Origin: Cheilinus undulatus
Lineage: Eukaryota; Chordata; Actinopteri; Labriformes; Labridae
Length of the DNA: 64,000 nucleotides
Assembly (NCBI RefSeq): GCF_018320785.1
Contig: NC_054868.1
Span: forward strand, 46,259,874 to 46,323,873
Reading direction: 5' to 3'
A program made the position numbers and the translations under genes. Position 1 is the stretch's first letter, and each line of letters starts with the position of its first letter. Under the pieces are notes generated by a model. That model saw only the letters and a program-made list of their open reading frames with translations. It was not told where the DNA came from and did not search any database. Below are positions 23,230 to 34,600 of this stretch, piece after piece.

Positions 23230-23680
23230 ACTAGAAAAGCATTCAGAGTGCGCAGACCTCCGCCATAAGCCCTATCTCCCAATAGTGAAGAACCCTTTAA
23301 AAAATTCTTGGATCCATCTGCATGTGCCCCTCACGACAACATTCGCCAACTACTCCCTCCCCGGTGGGGTGGAAACATGATGAGGCTTCGCCACGGGTAG
23401 ATTGTTATGGTGGAAGCGTTGCCTGCCAATGCCAACAGATGCACTGACAGTCTCACCCATGGTCTCACCTAGCCCTATCTCCCAAAAGTAAAGAATCCTT
23501 TAGAAAATTCCTGGATCCAGACGGTGATCCGGATCAGTCCCAAAATCGAATCAGTTCTTCCTTGTCCCATTTCTGACATTTCCTGAAAATTTCGTCAAAA
23601 ATCCGTCCTTAACTTTTTGAGTTATGTTGCTGACAAACGAACAATCCCACCTGATCGCATAACCTCCTTCATGGAGGTAA
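23230..23680 (-). repeat. 'CCTCC...GGAGG' dispersed repeat, copy 1 (reverse)
   Basis: The complement begins with tacctccatgaaggaggtta. It contains tttttgacgaaattttcagg, tgatccggatcaccgtctgg and the block gggagatagggct near tttctaaaggattctttact. It is the same family as 26,488-26,960 in the opposite orientation. The terminal CCTCCAT-GAAGGAGG can fold on itself. Non-coding; class unknown. Confidence 0.7.
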
Positions 23681-23689
23681 AAAAGGTAA

Positions 23690-24460
23690 AAATTTCCATC
23701 TGCAGTATGTCACACACCTAAATGATGATACTGACCTTCTTCGTCTACACCAAACACTCACCATTAAGTGATTCAGCAGCAGATAAAGCATTGTTATTGT
23801 ACTGCCAACACAAAGCAGGTGGAAAGTGGTGACATACTAGTGTCCTGGAAAACTTAAGCACAAAACAAGTTAATTTCAACTTATATTGGCAAATTTACTT
23901 AAAGTGGAAAACATTGCTAGCCTTTGCGGGTAGGTTTCAGTTGATTTGTGCTAGGTTTAGCTAACAGCAAAAGGAGGCGTAAACGCTCTGTCAAAAACAT
24001 TTTCTTTTATTAGAAGGGGGCATTACACCACATTTTATTTTTTGTTGTATCACCTTCAATTTTGTTCAAAATAAAAAACCTGAACACAGTTGTTTCCATT
24101 CTAAGTGATGTCCTTCCTACCTTTTTCATTCATCTGATCGAGTCTTCTTCTTCTTTTGAATTTCTGGCAGGCTAGAGGCAGTCAAGGCGTATTTTTGCCC
24201 TCCACTGGTCTTTATATTTAATTTTTTATATTTAATATAGTCCAGTCCAATGGAGAAATTTTAAAATGGCTTCTGTTGTTTCCAACTGAGGAGTGACTTA
24301 TCTGAAATGTCTTTTATTTCATTCCATCGCCAGTCCATGATTAAGTGCACAATGCCGCAGCCTCAGTCTTATGACCACCACAGTGTCCCTCCTTCCTATT
24401 TTATACTCTGTGTGACTTTAATAGTTGGCTGTATTGAAAAATAAAACCTGCCTTTCTTGT
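23690..24460. other. intergenic, nothing recognised
   Basis: AT-rich non-coding sequence without a supported gene or an element with defined ends. Confidence 0.4.
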
Positions 24461-24464
24461 TGTA

Positions 24465-25520
24465 TTAAGCTCTTCCATGTTGCACTTGTATTGCTACGTT
24501 CTTCCTGTTTAATGCTCTTTTTGCTGCATTGTCAGCCTCCTCATGTGCTGGTACCCAAACAAACCCGACAGTGCTGCCCAACTTGGCTATATGGTTCAGT
24601 GTTATCAATATTTCAACTATTAAGTCAGATCTGGCCCCACCCTTCCCACCCTTCAGTGCCATCGGTGCTGCTGCTGAGTCTGAGAATATAACTGCATGTT
24701 CTGGTCTGATTTCCCCCACCCACCCAAGCGTCCATAATACTGCCACAAGCTCTGTAGTAAATTCTGATACCCAATCTGATACCTGCTTCCCATGCTGTAT
24801 TTGCAAATGTGATACACCCCTATTGCCGCCCTTCTGTTGTTCTGACTTTTGGAAGCCTCTGTGTAAATCTGCATGTAACCTGCCCCTTTGTCCTTCAGAC
24901 GTTTGCTTGTTAAAGCCACTGGATTGCCTGCATCCTTACTCTTAATCCTGTCTAATATGGAGAGATCTACATCTGGCTCTGGTAGGAGCCAAGGTGGAAC
25001 AGGTGGCCAGCACACCACAGGGCTAAAGGGCAAATCAGGTCTTCCCATCTCTGCTGCTTTGTTTCTCATGGAGTGCAGAGATTTCCCTTCCTCCCTTTTA
25101 TGCTATTTCCCTGCAGTTCCCAGTGCTCTCCTGAGAGGCTTGCGGCATGAACTAGGGACCTAGAGCCTTCCTGATGTCTGAGTTTAGCATTAAAATTGAG
25201 TTCATGGTGGATCGGCCCGCCATAAAGCTACTCTGATAAGGGCCAAAATATCTCTGCTGCTCAAGAGTGTATACCAGTCTGTCTGTTACCATATAGGTTC
25301 CATTGTACCCAGCACAACCTTCTCTGGTAACTCTTTCCCCTGAAACGTCAAGCAACACAGCTGAGCTTCCTCGTCCTCTGAAATTTCTCCCCATGTCATG
25401 AATGGTTTTTATAGGAAGGCATGAGCAGGTTCTATTGAACTGGAACTTCAGAGTCTCGAAGCCATACTTGAAGGAAAATCTTGACTCCAGAAGGCTACAA
25501 AGAAGTAGAAATGGCAATTA
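24465..25520 (-). mobile_element. I-like LINE remnant: RT fragment and RNase H
   Basis: On the minus strand an RT fragment (25,517-25,152: LEQQRYFGPYQSSFMAGRST, SILMLNSDIRKA) is followed by a linker (PPWLLPEPDVDLS) and an RNase H domain (about 24,940-24,465: ELVAVLWTLGWVGEIRPEHA, VIFSDSAAAP, SDLIVEILITLNHI, VGFVWVPAHEEADNAAKRAL). The catalytic core of the RT is missing between the two parts and the frame shifts, so it is an internally deleted copy. An RNase H after the RT is typical of I/Nimb-type LINEs. Confidence 0.8.
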
Positions 25521-26115
25521 TTCATTTTGTACAGACACTCAAGTATGACAAAGAAATTTCCTCTCTTGAACATGGCTCAGGTAGTATCTCTAAGGGGAAG
25601 CCCACTGTACAAGCTTGGTCCTACATTGGAGGAAGGCATTCACACAGTTGGTGGATGCTGCATATGTCATCATTGCCATCAGAAACCAAGCATCCTATTA
25701 TTTGGTCAAAAAATCTTCATGTTTCTCAGCTTATTTTACGCCTAATCCACCAACAACTTGGCCATGCTGGTAGAAACCATGTTGTACTGATTACGACAGA
25801 AATATTGGATAAAAATGTCAACTCCGCTGCAAGAAGAACAATCACAGAATGCACAGTGTGTAGATGCTACAGAGGAAAACTTGGAGAGTGGAAAATGGCA
25901 AACCCACCTGAAAAGAAGGTAATCCCAGATTAAGCTCCTTTCACAGATGTTGGAGTAGACTATTTCGGCCCCATAGAGGTGAAAAGAGGAAGAACCCTTT
26001 TGAAAAGGTATGGGGTGATTTTTTTACCTGTCTGATGAGTCGTTCAGTACATTTAGGGGTGGCACACTCTCTTGATACTGACTCTTGGATGAATGTATAC
26101 ATCAAAGAAACTTGG
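25521..26115 (+). mobile_element. BEL/Pao LTR-retrotransposon integrase remnant
   Basis: The frame ending at 25,933 carries KHPIIWSKNLHVSQLILRLI, then an integrase zinc-binding layout: LIHQQLGHAGRNH (H-x4-H) and ECTVCRCYRGK (C-x2-C). After a stop at 25,933, the next bases encode a [20 protein letters not shown]-like start of the integrase core, in the same or shifted frames, and decay by about 26,115. No LTRs, protease or RT of this element are seen. It abuts the oppositely oriented LINE remnant. Confidence 0.75.
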
Positions 26116-26154
26116 GTCCGTGAAGTTTTGGACTGAATCAGAGTGTTTAGAGCA

Positions 26155-27125
26155 GGGGTGTCCAAACTTTTCCAACGAAGGCCACATATAAAAATATATT
26201 AGGATGGTGGGGCCTAACTTTAAAATCCTCATGGCAAGGAATATGAAAATATTCCTGCCAATAGGATTTTAAAGTTAGTTAGACTAATCCAATGTAAGTT
26301 AATACATGCTTAGCGACTGAGTACGCCTAAATGGCTAGTTGATGGCTGACAGGGCAGATAGACACTCATTTTCAGGATTTTGGGGAGACAGTCAAATTTC
26401 AGGGGGCCCCATTTAGCCCTGGCTACCACTGGCACTGCCCCCAAAAAGTTATTGGTGCTGCTATTTGCTGTGATGTTTCATCGACGTTATTACCTCCATC
26501 AAGGAGGTTATGTGATCAGGTGGGTTTGTTTGTTTGTTTGATTGTTAGCAATATAACTCAAAAAATCATGGATGGATTTTCATGAAATTTTCAGGAAATG
26601 TCAGAAATGGCATAAGGAAGAACTGATTAGATTTTGGGGACTGATCTGGATCACCGTCTGGATCCAGGAATTTTTTTAAAGGATTCTTTACTATTGGGAG
26701 ATAGGGCTGATGGCAGAGATCTGCACTGTTACCATTTTACACCAGGAGATGCCGGACATGAGTAACTTGTTCAAAGTTTTGGACTTTACAGAGTTTGAAA
26801 GACACACACCTGGTCGTGGAGGAGGAGTGTAACAGAGAGAAAGACAGCGAAATGTGGCGAGAATACTCACAATGCTGGTAGGAAAAGGATTTAAAGGATT
26901 CTTAACTATTGGGAAATAGGGCTGATGGCAGAGATCTGCACTCTCTGTGTGCTTTTCTAGTTAATCAAGACATCTTCTTGTCAAAATGTTTGTTTACAGA
27001 TTTAACATGGAAGCACTGCCCTGTGCTGAAAACAAGCTTCATGTTTTAATGTGGGCCATATTTAATTTTATCTCTAGAATTTGCTGCGCGCCAATCAAAA
27101 ATGGGCTGCGGGCCATATTTGGCCC
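26155..27125. mobile_element. hAT-like element, right end missing
   Basis: Starts gcaggggtgtccaaactttt with ggccacatat, and ends gggctgcgggccatatttgg followed by cccc. Both halves are typical of a hAT family whose right terminus should finish with the complement of gtgtccaaac, but that terminus is absent. The sequence stops at 27,125, exactly where the inverted repeat begins. Another repeat (26,488-26,960) is nested inside. Confidence 0.55.
26488..26960 (+). repeat. 'CCTCC...GGAGG' dispersed repeat, copy 2
   Basis: Starts tacctccatcaaggaggtta, then tgatcaggtgggtttgtttg, gattttcatgaaattttcag and atctggatcaccgtctggat. The block aaaggattctt-actattggga-atagggctgatggcagagatctgcact occurs twice (about 26,678-26,729 and 26,893-26,943). 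Same family as 23,230-23,680. Confidence 0.7.
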
Positions 27126-27542
27126 CATGCCACAGGAATATACTCAAGATGAGTAAAAGAACAAGAAGAAGAAGAACCCCATGAAACCTGATGTACCCTG
27201 CACTCAGAGTTTCAGGGGAGCATTAGTAGGGCTGGGCAATTAATTGAAAATTAGATTAAAGGCCTTTACACAAAGTCTGCGTTGTGGTTTTTCCTGTCCT
27301 TCGATAAACAGTGATATGTATGGGAGCGGATGATAAAAGGAGGTTTTCCCTCTCCTTTTTGTGCGAATTATTCGGACAGAAAAAATTGCGTTTTGTGTGT
27401 AAAGGCCTTTAATCTAATTTTCAATTAATTGCCCAGCCCTACTAATGCTCCCCTGAAACTCTGAGTGCAGGGTACATCAGGTTTCATGGGGTTCTTCTTC
27501 TTCTTGTTCTTTTACTCATCTTGAGTATATTCCTGTGGCATG
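27126..27542. repeat. inverted repeat: two identical 146-bp arms, 125-bp spacer
   Basis: Arm 1 (27,126-27,271) begins catgccacaggaatatactc; arm 2 (27,397-27,542) is its exact reverse complement, checked base by base with no mismatch. Pairing continues imperfectly into the spacer (ctgtcc opposite ggacag). Inside each arm is a hAT-like end (tagggctgggcaattaattg) and, at the inner edge, TTAA followed by aggcctttacac. The outer 100 bp of the arms contain gaagaagaagaa tracts and no known gene. Confidence 0.95.
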
Positions 27543-27549
27543 CAAAAAT

Positions 27550-28652
27550 TGAATAAGTGGTTTTTGTAATCAGTTGGTGGTTTTCAAATTGGCCAAGCAA
27601 AACTTTAACGGATAAGCAGGAGATTCCCATTTCGGATAATTTTTAAACCATTAGTTTCTCTCGTTTGTGTAATTCTTACACTGAGCCAAACTGTCAAAAA
27701 CATGCGTGTTCACCATGGGTGTTCACCAGCAGATTCAATCTTCTCGTGCTCACAACTTCCTACTTTCGCCCAACTCCCGTTCCATCTGATCGAGTCATCG
27801 GAGATCGGCTACTCTTGCCTGTATGTTGGAACCGCGGGAAATTGAAACTCAATCGATTGCCGCCTGATCGAACATCAAAATAACTTGTCCGTGGGATCAC
27901 TCAGTACCGGTGCCAATGTAAGTCTAAATCTGTAGTAATAACATAAACTAGCGATGTGACATTTCAGCGATCCGAGTGTGTATGTTATCCGGAACTATTA
28001 CGGGCTTTGTTGGCTCTTAACGTTTATGTTTCGGTGTGGTTCCAGTCAAGTAAACACTAGCTGCCGTCTTACCAGAAGTGTTTCGGTTGAACGAGTGACC
28101 GTGTTAACTGGTGACTTTCACCCAACTGCATCTGCGGTTGTTGACTTAAAGCTCCTTTTGAAAACTGTCCACTAATTCAGCTGTTAATGTTAAAATTATG
28201 TTGTCAATTAGTATTTATCAGACACGGCTGTTATGAAAACAGATGGAAGATACATACGCGGAGACTTATTTTCAACAACCTTTGTCACTTCAGTCGCATT
28301 CGGTTGAAAGTCATCAGTTAACACAGAGACGAAGTAAATTAATACACCAGGAATGAGCTTAACCAAGCGTAACACTAACTTTTTAGCGCTATTGAGCTAA
28401 CGTTTCTTCAAATGCCTGAAAATGTCGTGTTTTCCGCACATTCGCAAACGTTATGTGTAACGCTTAAGTCGTTATTTGTATAATGTAGCGTACTAATGCC
28501 TAGTAGGCTGTTTGGGTGTTAGTCCCTCTGTTTTGGTTGGGAGGATCTAGATTAATGTAGATTTTAATGTGATAAAACGACAAGGAACAAAGTGAGCTAA
28601 CAGGCTACTCAAACACTTAACCTGTTCTAAATGTTAAGGTCCAGAGAGCAGG
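27550..28652. other. upstream region and 5' UTR of palb2
   Basis: Non-coding sequence leading into palb2. No TATA box is evident; it is somewhat richer in CpG than the flanks (for example gatcggctactcttgcc and aaccgcgggaaatt near 27,800-27,845). The small frames have no domains. Confidence 0.35.
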
Positions 28653-31600
28653 ATGGAGATTAATGTTGGGGATATTCCGCAGTGTGAAGAGCAGCTGAAA
28701 ACTACATTGCACTGTGATGACAAGGAGAAGGTATTACACATTTATCTGTATACCTAAGCTGTATTAAATACCAGCTTTACCCTGTAACTGACTGTAACTT
28801 TTGTTCTACACATTCAGCTTCGTAGGAAGTTGGCACTGTTACAGAGAGAGTATCTCAGGACAGCCCAGAGACTACAGGTAAGAGCCACTCTTCTACTTTG
28901 CCCATAAGCCCACTGTAGAAATTGTGCTCTATCACTCACACTTGATGATCTGCCCACAGCGTGCTGAGCGTTCAGAAGCAGTACGGAGACATGTGAGGAG
29001 CAGGATTGAACAGCAGAACCACCATGACCGAATAGAGCGAGAGGTGATATCAGACCGCTCTGCCAGCCCACCTGTAGTGACAGTGAGCACCAGCAAAGGA
29101 GCAGCCACAGGTCCACCTCAGGAAAACAGCCAGGAAAGCAGTGGAAGTAAGTCAACTCCAAAACAGGCAAAGAGGTTCCTCACTACAATGACCATCAAAA
29201 ATAAAAGTGTTGCAATTACATCCAGGATTTGATTTTTGATTCATACTATTTACACTACTATTCAAGCATGATTAAGAATTATAAAACTCTTCTTGTTTGT
29301 AACATTGTAATACTATCTTTATATAATTTTTTTTTTTATCTCTAAGCGGCACTGTGTTAAACATCACATTAATATTCTTGAGGGAAATTTTGATTTTACA
29401 ACAAGTGGCAACATGATATGTAAAAACATATAGATCTATAAATTGAACCATTAGAAGTTTTCAGGATTAAAATAATACTTAATCTATTGGATTTTATGAC
29501 AATTTTATGATGAATGAGTGTAAATGTTGCACAGTCTTTGCAGTTATTACATAAAGGTGCTCTTTGGGTTTGTTTTGCTTGATTCATCTTGTTAAAGCTG
29601 AGGACACACTACAAAATATTTTGCCAGGTTTCACCCATGATTCCCAGTTGGGCACAGTCTGCACTAGTTGGGTACAGTCAGCATGGCTAGTTGGCACAAA
29701 AATCTGTTGGTGTGTAAGGGGTGAAGACCCAAATCTGCAAGTGTATGAGGGAAACAGACCTGAACTGACCCCAGTCGGAGTCAATCAAACATGTTTGAAT
29801 TTTTTTATTCGAATCTGGATGCAGTCAGGTAGTGTGAACTGATTACTGACCCAACTGCAAACACAGCTAATGAAAAAGAGAGGGTGGGACACTTAATTAA
29901 CTGTGTTGTTAACAAACAGTAATTAAAAATTGTTGTATTGTTTAAGTAGTTTAAAGATCAGTCATTTTACATTTGTATAAAGTATTTTGTTTCAATAAAT
30001 TTTAGACAGCTTAAGTTACTGAGTATATAAAAATCAATGAAAAAAGGAGGTCCAAGCTATTTGTCAGCTATGTGAAATATTCTGCGTTTAGTAACATGGT
30101 GAGAGAAAGGCTCAATTCTGCCCTTACCACGTAGCCCTATTGCTATGTTTTGCACATTCGTGTCTCAGGGTAGGTTGTCCTGATTCTTGTTGGAATGGAG
30201 AATTATGGGAAAGTGCAAGGGTCGCCCTGTTTTGTGGGGGAAGATTTCACCACTCTAAATTCTTACAAGGGACAAAAGGGCACTCAAAAATGAGGGGTAG
30301 GGGTAGGTTTCTCTATTATATCCAAAATTTGCAGCTGCATACCAATTTATTAAACATATGTAACACTAATTATACAAGATTGCTGAAGACTCATATTCTC
30401 TTGCATTTTGACATAAAAAGACAACTGTACTTTGCAAACCCCTCAGGTGTATAAAAGATAACAGACAATATTTTTTTTGTATTTTCTTTGTATTATTTGT
30501 ATTTTGCATTTTAATTTTCTTATGTGTGTTTGCTTCGCCAGATCACTCAGATTCTGAGAACTCCAGGAGGAGCCAGGTGATCAGGTTCCTGCTCCCCTCT
30601 GATACTGCTTCCCCACAAACCCCAGATCCCTGCAATGACCCAGCAAAAGGCCACAGATCCAGTCCTAACCTGCGCCTCAGGTCACAACGCAGCCGCCTGC
30701 GCTTGGAGAGGAGGAGTACTGCTGAGACAGGCAGGAGCTCGGACAACAGTGAGGAGGGACGGGAGCAGAGTGAAAAGATGGAGCTGGAGACTGCTGGAAC
30801 AGAAGGAGGTCAGGATGGAGTTAAAACACTGGAAGTAGAGGCTGTGAATGAAAGTGAGGAGCTGTTTTCTGGAGCAGAATCTGAGTCTCCTTCTATGGTG
30901 CTCACACACTGGAACACTTGTGGACAAACTGAAGCAGGAAACATGGAGGGAAAGGAAGCAGAAGGGCAGCACTTACAAAAGGAGAAAGAGACAGAAAGGG
31001 AAAAAGAATCAGCCTCTTTGCTGCCTCCATGTCAGGAACCTGCTTTAGATACTGATGGAAGGGAACAAAAAGGTACACAAAGTGGAAAATTTAAGGAAAA
31101 AGAAAGGGATAGTGATAGAAAAAAGACAGATGGAGGGCTGTGTGAAGACAGCAGTAAAAAAGATGGACTACAAAATGCAATGGAGAATAAAAGTGAAAAA
31201 TGTCTTGATAAAATGCTGGAAATTAAGGAAGAAAAAAGTGAGAGGGTTGGAGCAGAGCAGGATGTCAAAGCTGTAAGTCTTCTTGACTCGTGCACCCTAG
31301 TGGAGGGACTACTTTTCCCAGCGGAGTACTATGTCAGAACCACCAGACGAATGTCATCTTCACAGAGGCAGCCTGACATGCAGGCTGTCATACACACCCA
31401 GCTGGGCAGGGGGCGACCTCGCAGAAGCCGTGGCCGTGGCAGAGGGCTGATCAAGCGCTCTAACAGCCATGAAGGGTCGGCTGAACTCTCTCAGACAGAT
31501 TTCTCCTCACCAACAGCAGCATCTCCAGCTGCAGGTCTGAGTAAAGAATCACCTGCTGAGCTGAACACTCAGAGCTCCTGTGAGGTTTCAGACCAGGCGG

Positions 31601-34600
31601 TCTCCTCAGAGGGTCTCTGTACTCCTAATGTCAGCACTACCCGTCCAGCAAGAGGGAGGAGGAGAAGAGGCAGAGGAAGAGGGAGACCTTCACGATGCTC
31701 TCTTAGTTTAGACACAAACAGACTAGATTCTGGGCACATTAGAGGTGATCTTCAGCTCACAAACTCCCCAGTGTCTGCTCCCGCATCTCTCTGTAAAGCT
31801 TATAGACCACAGCCCTGCCTCACTCCAGGAGAAACTGATGTTATAGTGCTGGACCCTCCGGAACCAGCCTTTACCAACAGCGCAGCTACAAATCCACCTC
31901 CTGGAGGGGATGGAGCTCTCTGTAGCTCTGCTTCAGGACATCAGGAAAAGGTCTACCCCATCTTTCTGAGGAGCAGCGGCATCACAAGCAGACCTTCAGA
32001 GATCAATAGAAGTAAGACATGTTTGGATTCTGTGTATGAGTGTGTCAGTGATAGACCTTGGGGTTGCATTTCTAAGTCAGTTTAATCACTTATTTAACCA
32101 ATACATAATATCAAGATATCAGTGAGGGAATGCCCTCATTTACAGTAAAATCAAGAGCACAGAGAAGTGCATTTAAAAAACAAACTGAAAATTAAATAAT
32201 TGACAAAACAGCCAGAGCATGATTAAAAGAGTTAGAGTACTGTGTAAAATGAGGCTGAAGTAAGGCATAGATGTGGCGAGTAAGCCCACCTGAGGGCACC
32301 ATCAAGCAGGAAGGAGGATTGACACAATCTGAAGTTGTGCTCTGGATGTCCTTGAATATTTCAACGGGAATAGGGAAGTCTTTTGGAAAAATCATTTATG
32401 TTTAACCTTAACAGTTCCCGTATCAATGCCTTATTTACACGCACCTTGAAAAACACAAGATGTTTCTCAAAGTCCAGGATCCTTCCTCTGTAAGGAAGCA
32501 TCCTCCCGAGTCAGGTCCCTCTGAGGCGAGGCCAGAGTCCTCCTTGGTACCTCTTGAACACACATTTAGTACAGGCTAGCGAGTGTGCATGATTATGTCA
32601 CAGGAGAGGTTGCGTCCATATTTGAGGCAACGGCAGAAATCAAAATGGGAGGGGCACCAACAACAACTTTCATCATCTAATAAGCTATCAAATCATCGTA
32701 TAATCTTGATTTATATAATAATAATATCGTAAAATCCTACAATATAATCATATGATATTTTTATCTAATATAATCATATTCTATTGCGCTACCTATACCC
32801 GTTCAGCTTTACTTTGATGCTATAAAATAATGATGATAGCATATTTTGTGGTTAAATAAAGACATTTAAAAGTGTATTGAGGTCTGGGTTTCCTTCTGAT
32901 ATTGCTCGATTTATTTTTTGAAGAGAAAGAAAACGGTTCGCATTGGATTGTGGGCAATTCCTGTGAGTGGAGCACTTGTATAGGCATCCTTGGAAATTCT
33001 CAGTTTGAAAGACCCCGCAAAAGACTTTTGAGGGTCCTTGACATTGGACCAGTCCACCAGAGGCAGTCAGTGATATAGTATCCTTCAGAAACAGCCGTTT
33101 GAGGATCCTTCCTTAGCTTTGAAAAACAACTACAGTCTTGTGAGAGGAAGTCAGTGTGAGCAAGACCAGAGAAGTTGGGCCGACATTTACAAAAACAGGC
33201 TAAAGTGGTCAAGAGTGTGGCGTCATTTCTCAAAAACATGACACAAACAGGGCAACAAGCAGCATCTGTCGAACCATAATTTCATACAAGGCATGCATCT
33301 TTTTGCACAAGAACTGTTATTCGTCCAGGGGTTTAGGATCCAGGGACTAGTTTTACTTTCATTTTAAGGCAGGACTGGACTGGCAATATGGCATGCAGGG
33401 CCATTTTCCTGGTGGGCCGGTGCACTTTGGGGCTGGTATGATTTGATAACTTTAATTTGATTTTTTTTATTCCACTCTGTTCACCTTTGACACAAGAGAG
33501 TTTAGGAAAGAGACAATACACATCATTTTATTTGTCCATGTCATTAACTTCTCAGCATTTGAGTAGTTTGGGCTACTGATCTGCAAGACCTTTAAAAGGG
33601 CATGAAGGAACAGTGTAGTGATATCGTGTCCTACCAGGGTAAAGGGTCAGTTCGCATCAGAAGATGCCAGGGCAAACTTTTCTTCCCAGTCCAGTGCTGT
33701 TTTAAGGTTTTATCATTTAAAGAAAATGAGCAGGAGTATTGTTTTCTAATTCAAGTTCAGAGATTGAAGATCCAGAGAGCAGTTTGTTTTAACTGAGGTA
33801 TTTCCAACAAAATGAGAACTTTTCTCATATTTTATCATGTTCTCCTCCCAAACACTTGATCTTTAACACTTTTAGTTATCAAAACTGTTTATCATAGCGA
33901 GTGATAGAAGTTTGCCTGTCACTGACTCTCACTGAAGGTGGTTCAGTGTTCAGAAAGAAAGAGACTCTAAATTTCAGTTGTTAACGATGAAAACCTAGAT
34001 AGTCCAAAAAGAAAATTCACAGGAAGGAATTGAACTGATAAGAATAAGTGATAATGGCATCGATATCAATAAATCTTATAAATTCCCATCCCTGCTCCAT
34101 TGTCTTGTTAAAGCAGTTTCCAACAGTTGAGAAAGGCATGTCCTTTCCCAGTAGTTGGTGTAGTTTTAGGTCACTTAGGGCAAATACCCACTAAAAAAGA
34201 TTCAAATAAATGAATGAATAAATAAGCAATAACTGATTTTTACTAATCTGAATCTCATTTTATATACTCATCAAGTTTACTCCTCGCTGTGATTTGTTGA
34301 TAGTTAAACAGTTTTCTGCCATGTAAGAAGGTTTAAAAACATGTTAGTTATTGCTGTACTTTGACTTTAATGACTGAACATTTCATTTACTGAACTCCAT
34401 GCAGGTTGATTGTCAACAACATGAATTGTAGTAGAAGCTGTAGAAGAGGTTAACACCTCTTAACAAATAGAAGCATACTAAATAAAAGCAGCAATACACA
34501 AAAAATACACAAAACCCTGCCTTCCCATCATGAAATGTTTTGCACTATAGGTGAGGGTCTGAGAGAGTCTTGCTTGGTCTTTAAACACACCTTGGTGGGG

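Noticed and set aside
24529-24945. 138-codon plus-strand frame
   Set aside because: Antisense to the RNase H domain of the LINE remnant.
30543-31295. Minus-strand frames opposite palb2 exon 4 (30,543-30,746; 30,682-30,972; 31,032-31,295)
   Set aside because: They lie antisense to clearly conserved palb2 coding sequence, are leucine/serine-rich low-complexity shadows, and have no domain.
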